16,563 nt of DNA from Pseudomonadota bacterium (GTDB taxonomy: Bacteria; Pseudomonadota; Alphaproteobacteria; Sphingomonadales; Sphingomonadaceae), in contig JAEWJQ010000363.1 of assembly GCA_023386515.1 (NCBI GenBank), positions 1 to 16,563 of the forward strand, written 5' to 3'. Position numbers and translations under genes: made by a program. Of this stretch, positions 8,801-15,847 are shown piece after piece (position 1 is the stretch's first letter; each line of letters starts with the position of its first letter). A model generated the notes under the pieces. That model saw only the letters and a list, made by a program, of their open reading frames with translations, had not been told where the DNA came from and did no database searches.

Positions 8801-9135
8801 ATGATGTCGTTGGCATTGGGTGCGGCGTCGGGACTGGTGCGGCCGGTTGTGCGTGGATCGTCCTGCTCGCTGACCGTTTGGGTCGGAGCGTCGCCGGGTG
8901 TTTCCGCCGGAGTCTTGGGTTCGACCGTCGCCGACGACGGGTTGACGTTGCGATCGTCCGGCGGCGCGGTTTCCGGCCGTGCACCGGGTGCGGGGGAGGG
9001 CACGGTCTGCGCCGCGGCGGGGGCGGCGAAGGCGGCGAGCGTCATCGCGAGGATGGATGTGGTCGCCAGCGCCTTCGCGGCCGGCAGCGCCCGGCGCTGG
9101 GTGTTCACGACAACGGACGAATTGGGCGCGTGCAT
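5869..9135 (-). CDS. TonB-dependent outer-membrane receptor 1 (TonB-Xanth-Caul type, probable pectic oligosaccharide uptake)
   Basis: A 1088-residue outer-membrane transporter, energised by TonB, for a ligand not readable from sequence. The N-terminus has a signal peptide with a long n-region (cleavage after AAPAAAQ, about 43). A proline-, threonine- and acid-rich linker (about 44-108) follows, then the TonB box NDIIVVGTR (109-117). The plug (about 118-240) contains FPDKNVGDSLARVTGVQLDR, VSIRGVQPELNRVEINGV and GGIGGTVSIETRKPL, typical of the TIGR01782 family found in Caulobacter, Xanthomonas and sphingomonads. The rest is a 22-strand-type barrel ending in aromatic VQVKF. Length is normal to slightly long for the group. 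The start at 9135 follows GGAGGGG by 6 bases. It is divergent from the PL11 lyase, sharing a 171-bp promoter region, which suggests co-regulation and uptake of lyase products. No SusD-like partner is present. Confidence 0.93.
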   Translation of the reverse strand: MHAPNSSVVVNTQRRALPAAKALATTSILAMTLAAFAAPAAAQTVPSPAPGARPETAPPDDRNVNPSSATVEPKTPAETPGDAPTQTVSEQDDPRTTGRTSPDAAPNANDIIVVGTRASLQSAIARKRNAGTVVDSIVADDIASFPDKNVGDSLARVTGVQLDRDFGEGTQVSIRGVQPELNRVEINGVSQASALGSRQGDFRELATELVKSIDVYKGYSVDLTEGGIGGTVSIETRKPLELKKWLATAVASAQHLDTTQDWRPRGTLVVGTPSFITDRLGVLLNVTYDDKTTRQDYASNTNYARFADFDHSNSKTVADPNYSNFNTYASCANVGATATATFATRRAACESQFYDWVARVPRYRNLVRRDKRFSGDFTAQYEFADNFRAYAEAQINNRDQRLFDTNYSLDISRYQRFQTDPSLGTSSTPQVTLGTSTVDANHVVTSYTTALNSVNIGTAAAPNYNGSSNILNVQRRDFAYHQQSKYFQTGFDWTFDRFTFKGLASHSSADTNSDTNLISLSTGVAGMTIDTRNALGIPAFIYPSNINPADPSIYTNYARAGNTGQAGPTLNYRPSEYGNSEDQLKFDADWLTEWGPLKSIEYGGQFRWQHYTRYDGGGAQLLSAPGVTPLVYQSTANVTYNTQVVDAATVPQRVNGSTYYLTRTEYANLISALGTQTGGAPLFTGLQGAPGTLPSRVAFANFDPKTLGIFYDLSGFDHDLVRQANGRPQIPSLRIDETIAAGYLKANIETRILGMRLTGNGGIRYIFTKDNATGSNTSRVTRFTPTGTIETVTLAVQQATLKNSYTDILPAFNAALEITPDLVFRANWAKNLARPLPTDLVPNINCLDDTTVAAADDVCTAGNPALKPYRADQWEVNLSWYPNKDTLISLGYYKKYEKSFVIPNVTRSGVDLFGDGITYTVRQPVNGFGALLDGIEASAQTFFTFLPGVLKGLGASGNVTWARAIRTNLTNAGTGQPLTEYPGLSKWTYNASIFYDKDWLNARLAYNYRSDWLSVASDANNGNLPIYRKGEGYLDGKITFRFPEWHYSLFMEMQNINKEYSKTYIKNIGTSEVYYPGQRFFAGVQVKF

Positions 9136-9223
9136 CTAAGTCCCCTCCAATGCCGGCGCGACTCTTGTCGTCTACCGGACGCTGACAGCTCCGATTCATC
9201 CACATGATGAACCCGTGTTCCGC

Positions 9224-9252
9224 TTTTTACGTTGCCAAATTCTGAAATGCAA
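9224..9252 (-). promoter_or_regulatory. Candidate sigma-70 promoter for TonB receptor 1
   Basis: On the minus strand, TTGCAT (9252-9247) is separated by 17 bp from TAAAAA (9229-9224). The match to the consensus is modest (3/6 and 4/6). The predicted leader is about 80 nt. The -35 hexamer overlaps the 12-bp palindrome at 9250-9261. Confidence 0.35.
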
Positions 9253-9259
9253 TCATGAT
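9232..9259 (+). promoter_or_regulatory. Candidate sigma-70 promoter for the PL11 lyase
   Basis: TTGCCA (9232-9237, 5/6 to the -35 consensus) is followed after 16 bp by CATGAT (9254-9259, 4/6 to the -10 consensus), giving a leader of about 40 nt before the start at 9307. The -10 lies inside the 12-bp palindrome at 9250-9261. Confidence 0.4.
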
Positions 9260-9261
9260 TG
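9250..9261. promoter_or_regulatory. Perfect 12-bp palindrome, candidate shared operator
   Basis: CAATCATGATTG is a perfect dyad in the divergent promoter region. It covers the candidate -10 of the PL11 promoter and the candidate -35 of the receptor promoter, so one bound repressor could silence both. The binding protein is unknown; the local IclR protein is only one possibility. A second dyad, TTCATC-n5-GATGAA, lies at 9195-9211. Confidence 0.4.
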
Positions 9262-9306
9262 TTGAGACGGGCGGTTCGCACGGCGATGCCCGCAGGAGGA
9301 GGAAAC

Positions 9307-11232
9307 ATGAAGGCGAATCAGCGGCTTGCCTGGGTAATGGCGAGCACCGGCCTGATCTGGGCGAGCGTCGGCACGGCACAGACCTTGCCACCAAGGGCAG
9401 CGGAACGGCTGGACCGCGGCGCCGTCGCGACGCCTGCCAAGGACGGCGGCTGGCTGATATCGTGGCGGTTGCTCGCCAGCGATGCCAAGGGCCTCGGCTT
9501 CGACGTCTATCGCGACGGTCGCAAGCTCAACCCGGTGCCGGTGACGACGGCGACCGCCTTCGTCGATCCGACCGGCAGCGCCGCTGCGCGCTACACCGTG
9601 CGCGTCGCGGGTAGGTCGGGAGCGGAAAGCGCGCCGGCGCTGATGGCGCCCAACGGCTATCTGTCGATCCCGCTCGATCCCCCCGCGGGCGGCACGACCC
9701 CGGCCGGCGAAACGTATAGCTATACCGCCAACGACGTCAGCGTCGGCGATCTCGACGGCGACGGCCGCTACGAGCTGATCCTGAAGTGGGACCCGACCAA
9801 CAGCCACGACAACAGCCAGGCCGGCTATACCGGCAACGTCTTCGTCGATGCCTATACGCTGGACGGCAAGCGGCTGTGGCGGATCGACTTGGGACGCAAC
9901 ATCCGCGCCGGCGCGCATTACACGCAATTCCAGGTGTTCGACTATGACGGCGATGGCCGCGCCGAGATCGCGATGAAGACCGCCGACGGTACGGTCGACG
10001 GCACCGGCAAGGCGATCGGCGACGCCAACGCCGACTGGCGCGGCCACGAGGGCGAGGTGCCGCAACCGGACCGTACCGGTGCGAAGGTGCTGGCGAACGG
10101 CACCAAGGTCGCGCCGCTACAGGGCCGTATCCTGAAGGGGCCGGAATATCTGACGGTATTCGACGGCCGCACCGGCCGCGCCCTGGCCACCGCACCTTAT
10201 GACCCGCCGCGCTATCCGGGTGGCAACCCGACGTTCGAGCAACTGCGCGACACCTGGGGCGACGGCTATGCCAACCGGTCGGATCGGTTCCTTGCCGGCA
10301 CCGCCTATCTCGATGGCCGCCATCCCAGCATGGTCTTCGGCCGCGGCTATTACGAACGCACCGTCGTCGCGGCCTGGGACTATCGCGGCGGCAAGCTGAC
10401 CAAGCGCTGGACGTTCGATTCCGCCGCGCCCGGCGTCAAGGATTACGACGGCCGCGGCAATCACCAGCTCAGCATCGCCGATGTCGACGGCGATGGCCGC
10501 GACGAGGTGATCTACGGATCGATGGCGATCGACGACGACGGCAAGGGGCTGTGGACCGCGCCGCTCTACCACGGCGATGCGATGCACGTCGCCGATCTCG
10601 ATCCGACCAGGCCGGGGCTGGAAAAATGGGGCGTGCACGAGGAGGTCAAGCGCAACGGCGGCATCGGCTCGGCGCTGCTCGACGCGCGCACCGGCGAAGT
10701 GCTGTGGACGAAGCCGGCGGAGACCGACACCGGCCGCGGTCTCGCCGCCGACATCGATCCACGGCATGTCGGTGCCGAACTGTGGGGATCGAACAGCCGC
10801 GAATTGTTCGACGTCCACGGCCGCTCGATCGGTCCGGCGCCGCGGCAGACCAATTTCGCGCTCTATTGGGACGGCGACCTGCTGCAGGAGCTGCTCGACG
10901 GCACAACGATCAGCAAATGGGACTGGCGGACCGGCACATCGGTGCCGCTGCTCCATCCCGACGGTCTCGCCTCCAACAACGGCACCAAGGCCAATCCCGC
11001 GCTACAGGCGGACATCTTCGGCGATTGGCGAGAGGAGGTGGTGTGGCGCACCGCCGACAATCGCGAGCTGCGCATCTACGTCACGCCCTATCCGACCACG
11101 CACCGGCTGGTCACGCTGATGCAGGACCCGGTCTATCGCGCCGGCGTCGCATGGCAGAACACCGCCTATAACCAGCCGCCGCACCTCAGCTACTTCCCCG
11201 GCAGCATGACGCCGAGCGATCGGGCGGAGTGA
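9307..11232 (+). CDS. Rhamnogalacturonan lyase, polysaccharide lyase family 11, secreted
   Basis: Cleaves the alpha-1,4 bond between rhamnose and galacturonate in the RG-I backbone by beta-elimination, leaving an unsaturated galacturonyl end. The 641-residue protein has a Sec signal peptide (cleavage near VGTAQ, 25), a small N-terminal beta domain (about 27-125), then the eight-bladed PL11 propeller. Three calcium-loop motifs are visible: DLDGDGRYE (148-156), DYDGDGRAE (212-220) and DVDGDGRDE (392-400). Typical PL11 stretches include ILKWDPTNSHDNSQAGYTG, FGRGYYERTVVAAWD, GDAMHVADLDP and QADIFGDWREEVVWR. Length is close to that of Bacillus YesW (about 620). The start at 9307 follows GCAGGAGGAGGAAAC; a TTG at 9259 is in frame but has no support. 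The mature protein contains no cysteine. It is the only plus-strand gene, divergent from TBDR 1 and convergent with TBDR 2. Endo versus exo action cannot be decided from sequence. Confidence 0.94.
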   Translation: MKANQRLAWVMASTGLIWASVGTAQTLPPRAAERLDRGAVATPAKDGGWLISWRLLASDAKGLGFDVYRDGRKLNPVPVTTATAFVDPTGSAAARYTVRVAGRSGAESAPALMAPNGYLSIPLDPPAGGTTPAGETYSYTANDVSVGDLDGDGRYELILKWDPTNSHDNSQAGYTGNVFVDAYTLDGKRLWRIDLGRNIRAGAHYTQFQVFDYDGDGRAEIAMKTADGTVDGTGKAIGDANADWRGHEGEVPQPDRTGAKVLANGTKVAPLQGRILKGPEYLTVFDGRTGRALATAPYDPPRYPGGNPTFEQLRDTWGDGYANRSDRFLAGTAYLDGRHPSMVFGRGYYERTVVAAWDYRGGKLTKRWTFDSAAPGVKDYDGRGNHQLSIADVDGDGRDEVIYGSMAIDDDGKGLWTAPLYHGDAMHVADLDPTRPGLEKWGVHEEVKRNGGIGSALLDARTGEVLWTKPAETDTGRGLAADIDPRHVGAELWGSNSRELFDVHGRSIGPAPRQTNFALYWDGDLLQELLDGTTISKWDWRTGTSVPLLHPDGLASNNGTKANPALQADIFGDWREEVVWRTADNRELRIYVTPYPTTHRLVTLMQDPVYRAGVAWQNTAYNQPPHLSYFPGSMTPSDRAE

Positions 11233-11235
11233 CAT

Positions 11236-11263
11236 AAAAAAGGGGGCAGCGGATGCTGCCCCC
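11236..11263 (-). terminator. Strong intrinsic terminator between convergent genes
   Basis: GGGGGCAGC (11242-11250) and GCTGCCCCC (11255-11263) form a perfect 9-bp stem with loop GGAT. On the minus strand the stem is followed directly by TTTTTT (the A-run at 11236-11241), a textbook terminator for TBDR 2. On the plus strand the hairpin also follows the PL11 stop, but no T-run follows it, so termination in that direction would be weaker. Confidence 0.88.
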
Positions 11264-11291
11264 TCGAGTGTCGTTCGGTCGTCGCGGCCGA

Positions 11292-14200
11292 TCAGAACTT
11301 GAAGCTCGCGCCGGCGCTGAAGTTGCGGCCGACGAGACCGGCATAGTGCCAGCTGCTCAGATAGTTCGGGTTGCTGGTATAGGCACCCGCCGCGAGCGGC
11401 GCATGCGCGTTGGTCAGGTTCTGCACGTTGATAAAGAAGCGGAACTGGTCGTTGACCTGCACGCCGGCGTTCAGATCGACATAGATGAACGGACGGACGT
11501 AGCACTGGCTGGGGCCGGTTTGGGTCGGCGACAGCGAGTTCTTGCACGACAGATCGATGAAACCGGTGCTGTCCGGCGTGATCTCGTCCGCGGCAACCTG
11601 CTTGATGCGACCGACGTAATAGGTCGTCGCGGTCAGCGACCAGGGGCCGGCCTCGATCGTGTTCTGCCAGTTGCCGCGGATGCGCGGCGTACCACCACCC
11701 GACGACAGCTCGTAAGGTCCAAGCGTACCGGCATACTTCTGCACGACTCGCGTGCCGGCGGCATTCTGCGTGACGAGATCGAAACGCAGCACGTCGGTGA
11801 CGTCGAGGCGGCTGGTGAAGCGCACGCCATCGGCCAGCGGCACGTTGGCCGTCGCCTGGAAGTCGAGGCCCGAGCTGACTTCGTAATTGGCGTTCACATA
11901 GGGAACGTTGAACACCAGCAGACGCGGCAGCGCGTTCGGGTTCGACGGATCGGGCGCGTCGATGACGTTGCACGAATAGCCCGCACCCACCGCGGCGAGG
12001 GCGTTGCAGCCCGCGGTCGAATTGGTCTGGCTGTAATAGGCGGCGATCGCATCGGCGCGACGCGGACCGCTGACGATCAGGTTCGACTTCTTGATGTTGT
12101 AATAGTCGACCGACAGGCTGAACCACCGCACCGGCTGAAAGATCGTACCGAGCGTGACGCTGCGCGACACTTCCGGATTGACGTTCGGATTGCCGGTCGC
12201 GCCGCTACCGATGTTATAGCTGGTCGTATAGGCCGGGTTGCCCGGATGAGCGTTGACGAAGCTCGTCGGCGGGGTGAACGACGAGAAGCCGGCATAGCTA
12301 CTGCCCGGGTTGCTTTCCGCAAAGGTCGGCGCCCGGAAGCCCTCCGCATAGGTGCCGCGGAACGAGATCTGCTGGACCGGCGTGAACTTGACGCCGACCT
12401 TCGGCGAGAAGTGGTTATAGCCTTCCGAATAATGGTCGTACCGACCCGACACGTTGACATCGACCGCCTTCACGATCGGTGCGTCGATTTCGAAGAAGCC
12501 GGCGGTCACGGTGTGGCGGCCGGTCGCGGACGAGGTGTTGAGCGCGTAATAGTTCAGACCCGCGTTCTGGCTGCGGTTGAGCAGAGTCTCGCGACGAACC
12601 TGACCACCGATCGCGACGTTGAAGTCGCCGCCGGGCAGCGCGAACAGCGCCTTGGTGATCGACCCGTCGATCGCCGCCGTCGTCGAATAGGACTTGGTGG
12701 TGACGTCGGGCGAGATCTGGTTGCGCACCGCCTGCGAGTTCAGCTGCGGATTGACGAAATTGTAGGCGCCGGTGTTGATCGCGCGCAGCAGGCCCTGGAT
12801 GTTCAGCGCGCCGTGCTGCGTGACGCTGAAGTCGTCGCGGGCATAGACGCCGTCCAGCCGGAAGCCGAAGCCGTCGCCGAAGGTGCCCGACACGCCGGTC
12901 GTCGCGCGATAGACGTTGACGTAGCGATCGCTGCCGCCGGGGATGTCGCCGAACAGATAGAAGATGCGCGCCGCACCCTGACCCGGATTGGCAGCATAGG
13001 CAGCCGCATAGGGATTGTTCGGGTTGAGCTGGCGATCCGTCGCGGTGGCGCAGTTCGTGCCGGCCGAGCAGATGTAGACCGGCAGGACGATGCCGGGGTT
13101 GCTCGATGCGAGCGCGGCCGAACCACCGAACGGCTGCGTCTGGCGGATGTTCGACGGGGCGCCGGTGATGCTGACTTCCGAGCGCGAGAAGCTGCCGGTG
13201 GCATAGGCTTCGATATTGTCGGCCAGGCGGACGCTCAGTCGGCCGGTTGCCGAATAGCGCTGCTGACGCGGCTGAATGATATTGTACTCATCCGGGATGT
13301 TGTGCGCGCAACCGGTGCCCTGCGCCGCGCCGGAGGTCACTGTGAAGGTGCCGTACGGGCAGCTGTTCGGGTTGAGCAGCTGGTAGTTCGGCGTCAGCGG
13401 CGTGCCGATACCGCCGGCGAGCGGGTTGTTGAGGTCGGACTGTGCGACGCGGACGACCACCGCCTGTGGGTTCGACGTCGTCAGCGAATCGTCGTTGCGG
13501 TTGCGATCGGTCAGCCCGCTCGGACGCAGGTCCAGCGTGTTGAAGGGATAGCCGCGCGAGTTGTTGGTGATGTACCCGTCGTAGGTGTATTCACCGTTCA
13601 GGTAGAAGTTGAAGCCCTGCTCCTGATAGTCGCCGTAGCCGGCGGTCATCGTCGCGCGATAGTGCGAACCGTCGCCCTTCTCTGTGGCGCCGCCCTGGGC
13701 GGAGCCTTCCAGGCCCTTGAAATGCTTCTTCGTGATCAGGTTGACGACGCCGCCGATCGCATCCGCGCCGTAGGTCGACGACGCACCGTCCTTGAGCACT
13801 TCGACGCGGTCGACGATGCTGAATGGAATGGAGTTCAGGTCGACGTAGGCGTTGTGGCCGTCGTCGTTGAGCGGGAAGTTCGCCGAACGCAGACCGTCGA
13901 TCAGCACGACCGTCGACGACACGCCGAGGCCGCGCAGCGACACCGCGGCACCGCCGGCCGAGAAGCCGTTGCGGAAACCGGTCGAGATCGAACCGGCGCT
14001 GTCCGCCGAGACCGAACGGATCGCGTCATTGATGGTGGTGATGTTGGCGCGCTGCAGCGTCTCGGTCGTCAGGACGGTGAGCGGCGACAGCGATGTCGCG
14101 TTGGAATTGCGGAACAGGGTGCCGGTGACGACAATGTCGCCGCCCTGGCTCTGGTTCGACTGTGCCGCCGGCGCGGTCGATTCTTCCTGGCTCTGAATGT

Positions 14201-14354
14201 CCTGCTGAGCCGGCGTCGCGGGCGTGGTCTGGTCCGTGGTGCTTTGCACCGGAGCCGTCGACTGCGCATAAGCCGGCGCGGCGAATGCGGTCAGCAGCGC
14301 GGCAGTTGAGATACCATGGCGCAGCGTAGACAGCGCCGAACTAACGATCGTCAT
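11292..14354 (-). CDS. TonB-dependent outer-membrane receptor 2 (probable pectic oligosaccharide uptake)
   Basis: A 1020-residue TonB-dependent transporter of a different subtype from the first receptor. It has a signal peptide ending near APAYA (30), then a Q/T/S/P-rich linker (31-70). The TonB box DIVVTG is at 73-78. The plug (about 85-212) shows TINDAIRSVSADSAGSIS, VSLRGLGVSSTVVLIDGLR, VDRVEVLKDGASSTYGADAI and GGVVNLITKK. A beta-barrel follows, ending in aromatic ASFKF, the outer-membrane insertion signal. Size and order are typical of sphingomonad receptors. The start at 14354 follows AGGGGA by 7 bases. It lies 202 nt downstream of the oligogalacturonate lyase on the same strand with no clear terminator between, so read-through is possible, but the gap is long enough for its own promoter. 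Its ligand is unknown; the neighbours suggest oligogalacturonides or RG-I fragments. Confidence 0.93.
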   Translation of the reverse strand: MTIVSSALSTLRHGISTAALLTAFAAPAYAQSTAPVQSTTDQTTPATPAQQDIQSQEESTAPAAQSNQSQGGDIVVTGTLFRNSNATSLSPLTVLTTETLQRANITTINDAIRSVSADSAGSISTGFRNGFSAGGAAVSLRGLGVSSTVVLIDGLRSANFPLNDDGHNAYVDLNSIPFSIVDRVEVLKDGASSTYGADAIGGVVNLITKKHFKGLEGSAQGGATEKGDGSHYRATMTAGYGDYQEQGFNFYLNGEYTYDGYITNNSRGYPFNTLDLRPSGLTDRNRNDDSLTTSNPQAVVVRVAQSDLNNPLAGGIGTPLTPNYQLLNPNSCPYGTFTVTSGAAQGTGCAHNIPDEYNIIQPRQQRYSATGRLSVRLADNIEAYATGSFSRSEVSITGAPSNIRQTQPFGGSAALASSNPGIVLPVYICSAGTNCATATDRQLNPNNPYAAAYAANPGQGAARIFYLFGDIPGGSDRYVNVYRATTGVSGTFGDGFGFRLDGVYARDDFSVTQHGALNIQGLLRAINTGAYNFVNPQLNSQAVRNQISPDVTTKSYSTTAAIDGSITKALFALPGGDFNVAIGGQVRRETLLNRSQNAGLNYYALNTSSATGRHTVTAGFFEIDAPIVKAVDVNVSGRYDHYSEGYNHFSPKVGVKFTPVQQISFRGTYAEGFRAPTFAESNPGSSYAGFSSFTPPTSFVNAHPGNPAYTTSYNIGSGATGNPNVNPEVSRSVTLGTIFQPVRWFSLSVDYYNIKKSNLIVSGPRRADAIAAYYSQTNSTAGCNALAAVGAGYSCNVIDAPDPSNPNALPRLLVFNVPYVNANYEVSSGLDFQATANVPLADGVRFTSRLDVTDVLRFDLVTQNAAGTRVVQKYAGTLGPYELSSGGGTPRIRGNWQNTIEAGPWSLTATTYYVGRIKQVAADEITPDSTGFIDLSCKNSLSPTQTGPSQCYVRPFIYVDLNAGVQVNDQFRFFINVQNLTNAHAPLAAGAYTSNPNYLSSWHYAGLVGRNFSAGASFKF

Positions 14355-14440
14355 GAATGCATCCCCTATCGTGCAACCGCATCCGTTCCGGACTGTCGGT
14401 TGCCATCGCCCTCAGCGGGCGGATGGCCGCGAAATGACGC

Positions 14441-14460
14441 GTTTGTAAGGAAGTGTAAAC
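14441..14460. promoter_or_regulatory. Imperfect dyad upstream of TonB receptor 2, possible operator
   Basis: GTTTGTAAGGAAGTGTAAAC, about 85 bases upstream of the receptor start, has outer arms GTTT/AAAC and partial inner symmetry. On the minus strand it contains TTTACA, a fair -35 hexamer, but I could not find a convincing -10 at the right distance. The surrounding gap (14355-14556) is noticeably more AT-rich than the genes around it, as expected of a promoter region. Confidence 0.25.
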
Positions 14461-14556
14461 ATGGAGAAACGTGCGCGAAACAAAACGATGCGGCGTTGTT
14501 GCTGCTTCGCCACAGTGGTGATTACGGCAGATTGAAATATACGTCAGCAAGTGTGA

Positions 14557-15843
14557 CTAATAGGAAGAATTGATCTCCACCGCGTAAATCGCCGGCGCGC
14601 CTTGGATGTTGGCGCGGAAGATCAGCCATTTGCCATCCGGGGAAAAGCGCCCGTTGGGTTCCAGCTTGTAATCCTGCTGGCTCATGTCGACCAGCTTGTC
14701 GGCCCGGAACGTGCCGGGCTGGATCAGATTGGCGGCGTCGGCGGCGTGGATGCCGGCGACGTCGGGAATGGCACGCGGGTGGAACAGGTAGAGCCATTTG
14801 CCGTCCGGCGCATGCGCGACCATCTCGTTGTCGCCGCCGTCGCCGGAGAACAGCCGACCGTCCTCGGACACGTTATAGTGCACCGACCATTGGTTGCGGT
14901 CGAGGTGGTACCAGCGCCGCCGGCCATCGGCGACGTCGTAGCCGGCCAGCCAGAAATCCTCGCCACGCGGCGTCTGCAGATCGTACCAGATGGTCTTGCC
15001 GTCGGGCGACCAGAATTCGTGGCCGGCGATCTCCATGTTCATCGTGCGCGTGTGGATCTTGCGGTTCTGGCTGCCGTCGGTGCGCACCGTCCAGATCCGG
15101 TCGACCTTATGCCACGGTCCCTCGTGGCAATACATCAGCAGCGTCGGGTCGGTCGGCGAGAATTGCAGGTGGTTGAGCCAGTCGGTCGATCGGATCACCG
15201 ACCGCCGCGCACCGGTTGCGATGTCGACGGTGAAGATCTCCATCGGGATGCGCGCTTCCAGCCGGTCGTTGAGCCGCACCTCCTTCGCCTCGGCATAAGG
15301 CAGCGGCTTGCCGTCGGGGCCCAGCGCGGCATAGGCGGCCTGATCGGTCTTGGCGTCGCGCCCCTTAGTGCCGGGTTGCAGCTCCATCTGGCGGGACGCG
15401 ATCTGGCCGGCGAGCAGCGTTTCGTCGGCGTTGATCGTGTCGATCTGGCTGCCGCGCGGCACCTCCGCGACGCGGCGCACCGCGCCGGTGTCGATCGCGC
15501 AGGCCCAGATCGTCGTCACCTCGCCCCGCGTCTCGGCGAAATAGGCGGTGCGCGTCTTGTGGCCGGCGAACAGCAGGCGGATGCCCGGGCGGGCCAGGAT
15601 CGCCCGCGTCTTCCAGGTCTTGAGGTCGAGCACGGAGATGCCGGCCCCGGTCTGGAAGATCATCAGGTCGCCCTGCGGCGTGTAGGCGTTGTAATTGAAA
15701 TAGAGCGCGTAATTGCCCGGCGCGTCGCTGATCCGATGGATGCGATGGCCGGTCTTCGCGTCGGTCCAGTCGGCGGGACCGGACACCTGCGCCGTAGCCG
15801 CGGGCGCGGCGATCAGGGCAAGGGCAAGGGCAATCGAGCGCAT
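14557..15843 (-). CDS. ogl: Oligogalacturonate lyase, polysaccharide lyase family 22, with signal peptide
   Basis: Cleaves short (often unsaturated) oligogalacturonides by beta-elimination, giving 4-deoxy-5-keto-type uronate units. The 428-residue protein has a clear signal peptide (MRSIALALALIAAPAATAQ) and a seven-bladed beta-propeller. Family motifs are WTDAKTGHRIHRIS, NHLQFSPTDPTLLMYCHEGPW (H225, H240), H245, EIAGHEFWSPDG (H275) and NQWSVHYNVSEDG (Q318, H322). The His/Gln set corresponds to the metal and catalytic region known from enterobacterial Ogl; exact residue equivalence was not aligned. The frame extends back to 15969, but the start at 15843 is chosen because it gives the signal peptide and does not overlap the upstream gene. 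A weak GAAGG lies about 9 bases before it. It begins 4 nt after the esterase stop, so the two form an operon. Enterobacterial Ogl is cytoplasmic; this copy is predicted to be periplasmic. Confidence 0.92.
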   Translation of the reverse strand: MRSIALALALIAAPAATAQVSGPADWTDAKTGHRIHRISDAPGNYALYFNYNAYTPQGDLMIFQTGAGISVLDLKTWKTRAILARPGIRLLFAGHKTRTAYFAETRGEVTTIWACAIDTGAVRRVAEVPRGSQIDTINADETLLAGQIASRQMELQPGTKGRDAKTDQAAYAALGPDGKPLPYAEAKEVRLNDRLEARIPMEIFTVDIATGARRSVIRSTDWLNHLQFSPTDPTLLMYCHEGPWHKVDRIWTVRTDGSQNRKIHTRTMNMEIAGHEFWSPDGKTIWYDLQTPRGEDFWLAGYDVADGRRRWYHLDRNQWSVHYNVSEDGRLFSGDGGDNEMVAHAPDGKWLYLFHPRAIPDVAGIHAADAANLIQPGTFRADKLVDMSQQDYKLEPNGRFSPDGKWLIFRANIQGAPAIYAVEINSSY

Positions 15844-15847
15844 CGGA

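Noticed and set aside
9259..9306. TTG start extending the PL11 lyase upstream
   Set aside because: It would put 16 residues ahead of a normal signal peptide, and the purine-rich ribosome site is directly before 9307.
9259..10065. 270-residue minus-strand frame opposite the PL11 lyase as an antisense gene
   Set aside because: Composition typical of a reverse-strand shadow in GC-rich DNA; the calcium-loop motifs on the plus strand explain the sequence.
11253..14309. A 1018-residue open frame on the plus strand opposite TonB receptor 2
   Set aside because: High-GC shadow: the minus strand encodes a complete receptor with signal peptide, TonB box, plug and C-terminal aromatic strand; the plus product is rich in R, V, A, G and D with no recognisable domain.
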